Origin: an uncultured Caulobacter sp.
Lineage (GTDB): Bacteria > Pseudomonadota > Alphaproteobacteria > Caulobacterales > Caulobacteraceae
Assembly: GCA_937925635.1 (NCBI GenBank)
Contig: CALALX010000002.1
Location: 1-16,864, forward strand
Reading direction: 5' to 3'
Length of the DNA: 16,864 nt
Under the pieces are notes generated by a model, which worked only from the letters and a program-made list of their open reading frames with translations, was not told the origin of the DNA and searched no databases. Positions 1 through 6,720 of this stretch are shown one piece after another. Position 1 is the stretch's first letter, and each line of letters opens with the position of its first letter. The translations under genes and the position numbers were made by a program.

Positions 1-56
1 GCGATACGCAAACCGCCAGCGTCTTCCCGCTCGCGGGCGAACATTCAGAGGCGACA

Positions 57-1040
57 ATGTCAGATTTTTCGATGGAAAAGGTCCTCGGGGCCCACGAGCA
101 ACGCAAAGCCGAGCTGGACCGCAGCGGCAACCCCTACGCCGGCGGTATCGCTTGGATCGCCGGGGAGCTGTCGCCCCTCGAGGAAGCGCGGATTCCGATT
201 CTGGACCAAGGCTTCCTGCGTAGCGATCTGACCTATGACGTGCCCGGCGTCTGGGACGGCCGCTTCTTCAGGCTGGACGATCACCTCGACCGCTTCGAGG
301 GCGCCTGCGCGAAGATGCGGTTCCGCATCCCGATGGAGCGCTCGGTCCTGCGGCAGACGCTGATCGACATGGTCGCCAAGAGCGGCATCCGGGACGCCTA
401 CGTCGAGCTGATCTGCACCCGCGGCCTGAAGTTCGTCCGCGAGTACCAGAGCTACGAGAACAATCTCTATCTGATGGTCATGCCCTACGTCTGGGCCATG
501 CCGCCCGCCCTGCATCCGACCGGCGGCGCGGCGGTAGTGACGCGGACGGTGCGGCGGACGCCTCCCGGAGCGATGGACCCGACGATCAAGAACCTCCAGT
601 GGGGCGACTTCGTCCGCGGCTGGCTCGAGGCGATGGATCGCGGCGCCGTCTATTCGCTCCTGCCCGACGGCGACGGGAACATCACCGAGGGCGGCGGCTA
701 CAACATCTTCTGCGTGAAAGACCGGGTGCTGACCACGCCCGTGCGGGGCGTCCTGGAGGGCGTGACGCGCCGGACGGTGATGGAGCTCGCCGCGAGGAAG
801 GGGCTGGAAGCGAGGCTGGAACTTGTGCCGGTCGACGACCTCTATCACGCCGATGAGCTCTTCATCTGCACGACCGCCGGCGGCGTGATGCCCATCACCA
901 CGCTCGACGGAAATCCCGTCGGCAATGGCCAGGTCGGGCCGATCACGCGCGAGATCTGGGAAGGCTACTGGGGCGCCCACTACGATCCCCAGTACAGCTT
1001 CGCGATCGACTATCCCGAACGGGTTGCCGAGCCCGCCTAG
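57..1040 (+). CDS. Fold-type IV PLP aminotransferase, (R)-amine transaminase-like
   Basis: A 327-residue class IV aminotransferase. The sequence closely follows the (R)-selective amine transaminase group (Arthrobacter ATA-117 type): an NPxAGGxAWI block at about residues 25-34, an LDQGFLRSDLTY block at 49-60 and an FRLDDH block at 71-76. K178 in DPTIKNLQWGDF is the expected Schiff-base lysine. E211 in ITEGGGYN is the expected pyridine-nitrogen partner, and CTTAGG (271-276) matches the phosphate-binding turn. The family moves amino groups between (R)-amines or D-amino acids and keto acids in the cytosol; which substrate is used here cannot be read off. The ATG has an AGAGG-type ribosome site 5-9 bases upstream; a second ATG at 72 is possible. 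The gene stands alone and converges on the SDR. Branched-chain or D-amino acid transaminase is the alternative. Family is sure, (R)-amine specificity is probable. Confidence 0.88.
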   Translation: MSDFSMEKVLGAHEQRKAELDRSGNPYAGGIAWIAGELSPLEEARIPILDQGFLRSDLTYDVPGVWDGRFFRLDDHLDRFEGACAKMRFRIPMERSVLRQTLIDMVAKSGIRDAYVELICTRGLKFVREYQSYENNLYLMVMPYVWAMPPALHPTGGAAVVTRTVRRTPPGAMDPTIKNLQWGDFVRGWLEAMDRGAVYSLLPDGDGNITEGGGYNIFCVKDRVLTTPVRGVLEGVTRRTVMELAARKGLEARLELVPVDDLYHADELFICTTAGGVMPITTLDGNPVGNGQVGPITREIWEGYWGAHYDPQYSFAIDYPERVAEPA

Positions 1041-1066
1041 CTGCCAAAAGCAGAAGCCTGCACTCA

Positions 1067-1095
1067 TCGCCGCCCTGCCTGGAGCAGGGCGGCGA
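1067..1095. terminator. Bidirectional hairpin between convergent genes
   Basis: A perfect 12-bp inverted repeat (1067-1078 with 1084-1095, arm TCGCCGCCCTGC) with a 5-base loop lies between the stops of the transaminase (1040) and the SDR (1142). No strong T-run follows on either side, so termination efficiency is uncertain, but position and stability fit a shared terminator. Confidence 0.65.
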
Positions 1096-1141
1096 CACTT
1101 GTCTTTGCCGTAGGTGTCGGCGGGAAGCGGGGCCGCCTGGC

Positions 1142-1948
1142 TCAGGTCGCCAGGAAGCCGCCATCGATGGTGAGGGTCTCGCCGTGGATGAAGTCCGCAG
1201 CGTCCGAGGAAAGGAACACCACGGCCCCGCCGATGTCCTGCGGTTGACCGATGCGGCCCACCGGAATCCGGGACTGTATGTAGCCCTCCGCGAAGTCGCT
1301 GTTCCAAAGGGCCGACGTCATGTCGGTCTGGATCAGGCCGGGCGCGATCGCATTCACGCGCACGCCTTGGCTGGCCCATTCGATCGCGAGGGACTTGGTC
1401 AGCCCGATGAGGCCATGCTTGGCCGCCACGTAGGAACAGGCCTCCTGGGTCGCGACATGGCCGAGCACGGAGGCGATGTTGACGATCACGCCGCGACGTC
1501 CCTCAGCCATGAAGTGGCTCGCGGCCTGCTGCGACAGGCGGAAGGGGACCTCGAGGTTGAAGCGAAGCACCCGACGCCAGACGTCCAGATCATAGTCGAT
1601 GGCAGGCGCGTCGGCATCGATGCCCGCATTGTTGACCAGGACGTCGAGCTTGCCAAAGCGGCGCGCCGTCTCTTCGATCAGCCCGGCTACCGAAGCATCA
1701 TCCATGAGGTCGGCCGTCAGGATATCGGCGACGCCTCCCCCCGCGACGATCTCCGCGGCGACGGCTTCGGCGCTGACCAGATCACGGCCGGAGACAATCG
1801 TCCTGGCGCCGGCTGCGCCGAGCGCGAGCGAGATACCGCGACCGATGCCGCGGGTGCCGCCGGTTACAAGGACGGTCTTGCCGTGGAGGTCCTGGCGCGC
1901 GGGCGCATATTGGATCGTTAAGGTTGCGGGCACGTGCTCAGGCTCCAT
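1142..1948 (-). CDS. SDR family NAD(P)-dependent oxidoreductase
   Basis: A 268-residue classical short-chain dehydrogenase/reductase. It has the cofactor motif TGGTRGIG (29-36), NNAG (106-109), N131, the catalytic S160 in NIAS, and Y173xxxK177 in SYVAAK, followed by the usual VRVNAIAPG (196-204). The end, IDGGFLAT, is also typical. The protein should interconvert an alcohol and a ketone in the cytosol. The sequence is of the FabG/KduD-like broad group, which does not fix a substrate. About 20 residues precede the first beta strand, more than usual. The ATG at 1948 lacks a clear ribosome site, while an in-frame GTG at 1933 has GGAG about 9 bases upstream, so translation may begin there. It is divergent from the transporter operon and could share its control. 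Confident in family, not in substrate. Confidence 0.9.
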   Translation of the reverse strand: MEPEHVPATLTIQYAPARQDLHGKTVLVTGGTRGIGRGISLALGAAGARTIVSGRDLVSAEAVAAEIVAGGGVADILTADLMDDASVAGLIEETARRFGKLDVLVNNAGIDADAPAIDYDLDVWRRVLRFNLEVPFRLSQQAASHFMAEGRRGVIVNIASVLGHVATQEACSYVAAKHGLIGLTKSLAIEWASQGVRVNAIAPGLIQTDMTSALWNSDFAEGYIQSRIPVGRIGQPQDIGGAVVFLSSDAADFIHGETLTIDGGFLAT

Positions 1949-1980
1949 GGCGGCGGACGGCAGGGTCCGGCGAGACCCCC

Positions 1981-2010
1981 ATTGCAGCCTGCAGGCCTGC
2001 TTCTGGTCAA
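1981..2010 (-). promoter_or_regulatory. Candidate SDR promoter with palindromic spacer
   Basis: On the minus strand, TTGACC (2005-2010) and TGCAAT (1981-1986) are separated by 18 bp, 33 bp upstream of the SDR ATG. The spacer contains the perfect 10-bp palindrome GCAGGCCTGC (1991-2000), a plausible repressor site. The -35 core is good, the -10 moderate; no start site is proven. Confidence 0.4.
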
Positions 2011-2012
2011 CA

Positions 2013-2024
2013 TAAATCGATTAG
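2013..2024. promoter_or_regulatory. AT-flanked ATCGAT element
   Basis: The 8-bp palindrome AATCGATT (2015-2022) sits in a short AT-rich patch in the divergent region between the SDR and the transporter operon. Similar AT-flanked ATCGAT boxes occur before the dioxygenase, the D-amino acid dehydrogenase and the P450 gene. A shared regulator site is possible, but the core is short. Confidence 0.3.
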
Positions 2025-2081
2025 AGTTGACGACTGGGGAGGATAATCGTCTTCTCTCGATCCGTATGAGCGAATGTGGCG

Positions 2082-2100
2082 GACTAAAGTCGATTTAGTC
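2082..2100. promoter_or_regulatory. 19-bp palindromic operator before MFS operon
   Basis: GACTAAA-gtcga-TTTAGTC is a perfect 7+5+7 inverted repeat, 30 bp upstream of the preferred start of the first MFS gene. Its size suits a dimeric repressor of the TetR or GntR class. If translation began at the upstream ATG at 2074 the operator would lie inside the gene, which argues for the later start at 2131. Confidence 0.5.
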
Positions 2101-2130
2101 GCCGGGGTGCAGGATCAGTTCGGAGCGGGG

Positions 2131-3420
2131 ATGGGCGAGGCCTCCAACGACACGGCAGAGCAAGCGCGAAGAGCCCGCCCGTACTTCGGCTGGCGGATCG
2201 TCGGCGCGCTCTTCCTCGCGATCCTCGCCCTGTTCGGCGTGAGTATTTTCTCGTTCATCATCTTCACCGCGCCACTGGCTCAGGAGTACGATTGGTCGCC
2301 CGCGCAGATGGGCTCGCTCGTCTCGGCCATGTGGCTCGTCGCCCCGCTGGCGCTGTTCTCTGGCCCGGTCACAGCGCGTGTCAGTCCTTGGCGGCTGGTG
2401 GTCGTCGGCGTTTGCGTCCAGGCCATCGCCCTGCTGGCGCTCGGCCACGTCACCGAGCTCTGGCAGCTCTATCTGCTGCGCATCGGAATGGGCCTGGGCA
2501 AGGTCATGACGGCGATGTCGGCCCCGCTGATCGTCGCGCGATGGTTCTCCCGACGCTTCGCGACGGCCGTGGCGATCGTCTGGGCCGGCGGGGCGGCGGG
2601 TGGCCTAATCATGGCGCCCCTGACCGAGGCCCTCGTCGAGCACGTCGGCTGGCGTGCAGCTTCCGGATGGCTTGCGGTGGCGGTGTTGGCTGTCGCTGTG
2701 GCCGTCGCTCTCCTGGCCCGCGGACCGAAGGGACCGCATGAGCTGGGCGAAGATCCCGATGGCGTGCTTGCGGCCGGTGGCAGTGCGAGCACAGCCCACG
2801 CCGAAAGCCCTGTCGGCGCGGCGCGGATTCCGCTGGCCCCGGCCCTGCTGATGCTCGTTAGCATCGTCGGGATCGGCATGACTTCCATCGCCACCTTTTC
2901 CCAGCAGCCGGCGCTGCTGCAGGCGGCAGGCCTGTCCGGGTCCACGGCCGCTACGGTGCTCGGACTGACGGCCGCCGGCTCCTTTCTGGGCTCTGCGTCC
3001 GTCGGTTGGCTGCTCGACACCTTCAGGGGCTGGTGGAGCGCCGCCCTTGTCGCGGGATCGGTGTACGCCGGCGTCCTGACCCTCGCATGGTTGCCGGACG
3101 ATCCGAGCCTCCTGATCGCCACCGCCGGCGCGTTCTGCCTGGGCTACGGCTTCGGCGCCGGCGAGGTGCTCTGGCTGACCTTCACCAAGCGGCAGTTCGG
3201 CGAGGCGCTCTTTCCGCGCACATACGGTGGCTGGTACTTTGCCCTGCAGCTGGGCTACGCCCTGGGGGGCGGCGTCGGCGGCTGGACAATCGGCCATCTG
3301 GGCGCGAACAGCTTCCTCTGGTTGCTCGCAGCGCTCTACCTTGCGCCGACCGTGGCGAGTCTCGCGCTCCGGGCGGCGCGCTGGCGGTCTCCGGAAGCTT
3401 CGCCGGAGGCCGCTCGTTGA
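2131..3420 (+). CDS. MFS transporter, monocarboxylate-porter-like
   Basis: A 429-residue inner-membrane carrier of the major facilitator superfamily with about 12 hydrophobic segments and a hydrophilic central loop at about 200-225. The opening YFGWRIVGALFLAILALFG, followed by the FTAPLAQEYDWSPAQMGSL stretch, is the pattern of the monocarboxylate/oxalate-formate type porters, suggesting an organic-acid-like solute (inference). I chose ATG 2131 because GGAG lies 5 bases upstream and protein similarity starts here. The longer reading from 2074 would place a perfect palindrome inside codons. The stop TGA overlaps the TTG start of the next MFS gene, so the two are probably translationally coupled. 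First gene of a + strand operon ending with the imine reductase. Confidence 0.85.
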   Translation: MGEASNDTAEQARRARPYFGWRIVGALFLAILALFGVSIFSFIIFTAPLAQEYDWSPAQMGSLVSAMWLVAPLALFSGPVTARVSPWRLVVVGVCVQAIALLALGHVTELWQLYLLRIGMGLGKVMTAMSAPLIVARWFSRRFATAVAIVWAGGAAGGLIMAPLTEALVEHVGWRAASGWLAVAVLAVAVAVALLARGPKGPHELGEDPDGVLAAGGSASTAHAESPVGAARIPLAPALLMLVSIVGIGMTSIATFSQQPALLQAAGLSGSTAATVLGLTAAGSFLGSASVGWLLDTFRGWWSAALVAGSVYAGVLTLAWLPDDPSLLIATAGAFCLGYGFGAGEVLWLTFTKRQFGEALFPRTYGGWYFALQLGYALGGGVGGWTIGHLGANSFLWLLAALYLAPTVASLALRAARWRSPEASPEAAR

Positions 3421-4673
3421 GCGGCGGCGGCAAGTCAGGGGGAGCGACCGTTGATGCGCCTAGCGCCATCACGGCCGCGTCGTATCTCATCGGCATCAAC
3501 CAGCTCATCGTAAACTTGCAGCCTCTGGTCCTCGGGGCCTTGGCGGATACCTACCGACTGGGCGACCGGCAGCTTGGCTACGTCAGCGCGGTATTCATTG
3601 GCTTCAACACCCTCGCCGTGGTGAGCGCGCCGTTCTGGGTACGGGGGGTGAACTGGAGGATCCTCTCGGCGGCGGCAGTGGGACTGGCCGCGGCGGTGCT
3701 CGCTGCCGGAGCCAAGCTATCGACACTGACGGCGATCCTCGCGCTCTTCGCCGTCCTTGGCGTGCTCAAGGGAACCCTCGGCGCCCCCTCCTTCGCCAGC
3801 TTGGGCGACACGGCCAATCCGGATCGAAGGTATGCTGCCTCCCTGATCTCCCAGAGCCTGCCCGCGGCGGCGGCCGCCGTGCCCGTCGCCCAATGGATCA
3901 TCCCGCAGTACGGCGTCGTGGGTCTGTTCCTCAGCCTAGCGGCCGTCGTGGCGACCGGTCTCCTTGCAGCGAGATTCCTTCCGGATGCCGGCGTCGTTCC
4001 CGCGTCAGCGGGGCCGGAGGCGCCGAAGGCGGTGCTGCTATCGCGCGGAACTCTCGCTCCGGCCGTCGGCCTCCTGGCCCTGGGCCTGTTTGTCTGCGGC
4101 ATCCTCGCGTTCTGGTACTTCGTGGAGCGCATCGGCGCGGCTCGTGGCGTTCCGCACGGCCTGATCGGCGGTGCGGTGAGTCTCTGCGCGCTGGCGACCG
4201 TCGCCACAGCCGGGATCGTGGCGTGGCTCGGCGGGCGGGTATCGACGCTGTGGTTCGTCGCGGCCGGAAACCTGATTGTAATCGCAGGCTATGCCTGTCT
4301 GGTAGTCGATGCAGACCTCGCCTTCGTCCTGACGGCGATCCTGTTCGCCATGGGCTGGGGGCTGGCCCAGCCCGGCTACTGGACGATCATCAGGAAAGTC
4401 GATGTGTCCGGGCGGCTGTTCGTTGCTGCCCCCGCCGCGGGCGGGCTCGCCGGCGTCCTGACCGGTATCCTCGCTGGACCGGTCATAGAGCGGAGTGGCT
4501 ATACCGGGCTCATCCTGTCCAGCGCCGGGCTGCTCATCGCGTCGGGCGTGTGCCTGCTGATCGCCGCCCACTTGGGGAAATTGGCGACCGGGGAGCGCAC
4601 CGCTTCGCCCGTGAATCACATTTCGTCCGAGGCCAGTGAGGGCTTGGCCGAGCCGCATCTCCCAAACCTGTAG
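3417..4673 (+). CDS. MFS transporter, second in operon (TTG start)
   Basis: A 418-residue, very hydrophobic protein with about 12 predicted membrane segments. The reading frame is open far upstream, but sequence before about 3417 is only a shadow of the first MFS gene. There is no ATG in the real N-terminal region. TTG 3417 fits best: GGAGG at 3405-3409 gives a 7-base spacing, and TTGA overlaps the preceding stop codon. An ATG at 3454 has a good ribosome site but reads another frame and stops after 18 codons. The protein resembles the MFS half of the P450 fusion protein encoded at 8945 (QLGxV..., NWR near residue 75, and similar segment order), so the two appear paralogous. Substrate unknown. 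The next gene, the imine reductase, starts 13 bp after its stop. Confidence 0.82.
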   Translation: MSGGGKSGGATVDAPSAITAASYLIGINQLIVNLQPLVLGALADTYRLGDRQLGYVSAVFIGFNTLAVVSAPFWVRGVNWRILSAAAVGLAAAVLAAGAKLSTLTAILALFAVLGVLKGTLGAPSFASLGDTANPDRRYAASLISQSLPAAAAAVPVAQWIIPQYGVVGLFLSLAAVVATGLLAARFLPDAGVVPASAGPEAPKAVLLSRGTLAPAVGLLALGLFVCGILAFWYFVERIGAARGVPHGLIGGAVSLCALATVATAGIVAWLGGRVSTLWFVAAGNLIVIAGYACLVVDADLAFVLTAILFAMGWGLAQPGYWTIIRKVDVSGRLFVAAPAAGGLAGVLTGILAGPVIERSGYTGLILSSAGLLIASGVCLLIAAHLGKLATGERTASPVNHISSEASEGLAEPHLPNL

Positions 4674-4686
4674 AGGACGTTTCCCG

Positions 4687-5541
4687 ATGACCACTGTTGG
4701 AGTTCTGGGCGCAGGCCTCATGGGCAGCGCCTTCGTTCGTCAGCTGTTGAAGCAAGGCCGCCAGGTCGTCGTGTGGAACCGCACCGCCAGTCGGTGTGAG
4801 CCGCTCGTCGCCGACGGCGCCAAACTGGCCGCCACGCCGGCTGAATTGCTCGCCCAGGCGGAGGCCATCATTGCGCTCACCTCCACCACCGCCGAAGTGG
4901 AAGCCATGCTGGCCGGAGCCTCGCAGGACCTGGAAGGCAAGGACTTCATCAATCTGGTCACCGCGACGCCGCAGCAGGCGCGCAGTCTCGGAGATCTCGT
5001 CAGGGGCGCGGGGGCCGCCTTCGTCAGCGGCACGATCCAGTGCTACCCCTCCAACATCGGCTCGGCCGAAGCCGTGATCATGTTCGGCGGCGACGAAGCG
5101 CTGTGGCAGCGTCGTGCTGATCTACTGCTCTCGCTGGCCGGGAGCAGTGCGTTGGTCGGGACCGATGCGGGGCTGCCAAACGTCATCGACGCCTCCGTCA
5201 CGGCGTCCTTCCTGTTCACGGCCGCCTCCGCGGCGCTCGAAGCGGCTGCCTATGCCGTCAAGGATGGCATGTCGCTGACCGACTTTCGCGCCTACCTGCA
5301 AACCTACCTCGCCCATCTGCCGATCGAGATCGACAAGGCGCTTGCCGCGATCGAGAAGGACGACTTCTCGACAACGGACGCGGCCGTCGCCACCTACGCC
5401 AAGTCCCTCGACCAGTTCCGGCGCGCGTTCGCCGATGTCGGCGCCTCCGACCTTTTGCTCGCCGCGAACCAGGCCCGGATGCAGCGGGTCGTCGAGGCCG
5501 GCGAGGGCGAGCTTGGGTTCGCAGCGCTCTACCGGGTCTGA
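4687..5541 (+). CDS. NAD(P)-dependent imine reductase / reductive aminase family
   Basis: A 284-residue member of the beta-hydroxyacid-dehydrogenase fold. The N-terminal Rossmann motif is GAGLMG (8-13); WNRT (30-33) suits NADPH. The stretch INLVTATPQQA (88-98) followed by SGTIQCYPSNIGSAEAVIMFGG (114-135) is the signature of imine reductases rather than 3-hydroxyisobutyrate dehydrogenases. Where the latter carry the catalytic lysine in KxxxN, this protein has D168 in NVIDAS, as do many imine reductases. The family reduces cyclic imines, and some members perform reductive amination. The C-terminal domain (about 160-284) builds the dimer active site. ATG 4687 is chosen for GAGGA upstream and because GVLGAG then begins at residue 5. 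Third gene of the transporter operon. Good confidence in family; natural substrate unknown. Confidence 0.85.
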   Translation: MTTVGVLGAGLMGSAFVRQLLKQGRQVVVWNRTASRCEPLVADGAKLAATPAELLAQAEAIIALTSTTAEVEAMLAGASQDLEGKDFINLVTATPQQARSLGDLVRGAGAAFVSGTIQCYPSNIGSAEAVIMFGGDEALWQRRADLLLSLAGSSALVGTDAGLPNVIDASVTASFLFTAASAALEAAAYAVKDGMSLTDFRAYLQTYLAHLPIEIDKALAAIEKDDFSTTDAAVATYAKSLDQFRRAFADVGASDLLLAANQARMQRVVEAGEGELGFAALYRV

Positions 5542-5564
5542 GCCTGTCGCGTCACTCATGGAAA

Positions 5565-5587
5565 AGGGCGCGCCGGCGACGCACCCT
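5565..5587. terminator. Weak hairpin between convergent genes
   Basis: AGGGCGCG (5565-5572) and CGCACCCT (5580-5587) pair with one mismatch around a 7-base loop, between the stops of the imine reductase (5541) and the dioxygenase (5608). It may act as a shared terminator; there is no T-run. Confidence 0.35.
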
Positions 5588-5607
5588 CGTCCTGATCAGG
5601 CGCCAGG

Positions 5608-6507
5608 TCAGAGCTCGAGAGCGTCCTCCAGGGGGTTCATGTTCACCCGCCACAGGAACCCTGGCTGTTCTCCGCCGAAACTGACCGACCTGAAGCCGAG
5701 GAAGGACTGCACCTGGGCGGGATAGCGTCGGGCCTCCTCGAGCGGGATCGCGAACGGCCAGGCCTCTTCGCCCATGAAGAAGGGGATGTTGAAAGCCGTC
5801 GAAATGATCCGGCGCTTGCGGTCCGCGGTCGAGTTGGCCCCGCCGCCGTGCAGGACGCGCCCGCTGATGAACAGCACATCCCCGGCATTCAGAATCGCCG
5901 GAATCGTGTCCGCCTGATCCGCTGGGGTGCTGAAATCCTCCCAGAGATGGCTGCCCGGGATCACCCGCGTAGCCCCCATGTCTTCGGTGATATCGGTCAG
6001 CGCCAGCAGCATGTTGACGAGGATCTCGGGGCCGTCCGGCCCGGTGCGCTGCAGAAGCTCCAGATGTGTCGTGGCGTCCCGGTGCAGGACCTGCGCCTTC
6101 TCACCTGGCTGGATTTCGATACCCTGGCTGGCGCCCATCGCATGCGCGCCGGGCGCGCCTGGCACGAGGCCTGCCACGTACTCGGCGATGAGGGGGCTGG
6201 CGAGCATGGCTTCGCGGTAGGTGGGGCTATGGCGCACGCAGTGCGTGATCCGCTTGGTCTTGTGGCCCATGAAGTCGGCGAGGAAGTTTTCCTCGCCCTT
6301 GCCGAAATTGCCCTGGTCGATGCCCTGGAAGTGGGGGTCCAGCTCCCGGTTCACCTGGTCTACCTGCTCGCGTGTGAGCACCCCCGTGAGGATGACGCCG
6401 CCGTCCCGGGCGATGACGTCCGTGACCTCGGCGACTGGCGCGCCGAAAGGAAGGCGTTGCATTCCGGCGTGAGATTGAAGGCGGGGCGCCAGTGCGGCTT
6501 CGGGCAT
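5608..6507 (-). CDS. Phytanoyl-CoA dioxygenase (PhyH) family Fe(II)/2-oxoglutarate oxygenase
   Basis: A 299-residue cupin-fold oxygenase. The iron ligands are visible as H142-x-D144 in VLHRDATTH and H220 in RVLHGGGAN. R232 or R233 in KRRIISTAF is positioned to bind 2-oxoglutarate. EDMGATRVIPGSH (175-187) is the familiar segment between them. The family hydroxylates or desaturates small molecules and acyl-CoAs in the cytosol, and some members act in secondary metabolism; the substrate here is unknown. The start has GGAG 7 bases upstream. A 6-bp inverted repeat (6506-6511 with 6531-6536) spans the start codon and could hide it in the mRNA. It lies downstream of the D-amino acid dehydrogenase, separated by a 213-bp gap with a strong hairpin, so it probably has its own promoter. 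Confidence 0.87.
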   Translation of the reverse strand: MPEAALAPRLQSHAGMQRLPFGAPVAEVTDVIARDGGVILTGVLTREQVDQVNRELDPHFQGIDQGNFGKGEENFLADFMGHKTKRITHCVRHSPTYREAMLASPLIAEYVAGLVPGAPGAHAMGASQGIEIQPGEKAQVLHRDATTHLELLQRTGPDGPEILVNMLLALTDITEDMGATRVIPGSHLWEDFSTPADQADTIPAILNAGDVLFISGRVLHGGGANSTADRKRRIISTAFNIPFFMGEEAWPFAIPLEEARRYPAQVQSFLGFRSVSFGGEQPGFLWRVNMNPLEDALEL

Positions 6508-6552
6508 GATCGGTCTCCGGATGGTCGGGAGATCATGCTGCCCGAGGGGGTC

Positions 6553-6580
6553 ATAATAATCAATATATATCGATCATTAG
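6553..6580. promoter_or_regulatory. AT-rich element before the dioxygenase
   Basis: A sharply AT-rich patch, about 50 bp upstream of the dioxygenase start, in otherwise GC-rich DNA. Read on the minus strand it contains TGATCGATATATAT, which matches TGATCGATAAATAT at 8090-8103 upstream of the D-amino acid dehydrogenase at 13 of 14 positions. It probably holds promoter or regulator-binding sequence; no clean -35/-10 pair was found. Confidence 0.4.
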
Positions 6581-6644
6581 AGGGGTTTCGCCGCGGGAAT
6601 CGGTCCCTTGGGTGGAGAGTTAGGGAATAGTTTTTGGGAAAGGT

Positions 6645-6702
6645 CCGCCCCGGGAAGTGAGGGCTCCCCGGGGCGGCAGTATCGCACTTAGGGAGGGCTA
6701 AG
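6645..6702 (-). terminator. Hairpins downstream of the D-amino acid dehydrogenase gene
   Basis: A perfect 10-bp stem, CCGCCCCGGG (6645-6654) with CCCGGGGCGG (6667-6676) and a 12-base loop, lies just beyond the stop at 6721. A smaller repeat, CTTAG (6687-6691) with CTAAG (6698-6702), precedes it. On the minus strand only a weak T-rich stretch follows, so it may be an inefficient terminator or an mRNA-end stabiliser. Confidence 0.55.
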
Positions 6703-6720
6703 GGCGAAAGTGGGCAGGGT

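Noticed and set aside
60..1379. Long minus-strand open frame (439 codons)
   Set aside because: It lies over the transaminase and the SDR in another frame, and its Arg/His/Pro-rich translation shows no domain. The two genes it covers have clear motifs.
2015..2100. A single operator class covering both AATCGATT (2015) and the 19-bp palindrome (2082)
   Set aside because: Apart from a short TCGATT they do not match in length or arm sequence, so I treat them as separate sites.
3006..3416. Upstream extension of the second MFS gene
   Set aside because: This part of the frame overlaps the first MFS gene and translates to an Arg/Pro-rich shadow. TTG 3417 has a proper ribosome site.
4687..5541. 3-hydroxyisobutyrate dehydrogenase annotation
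   Set aside because: The fold is shared, but the catalytic lysine position is occupied by D168, and the CYPSNIGSAEAVIMFGG segment is of the imine-reductase type.
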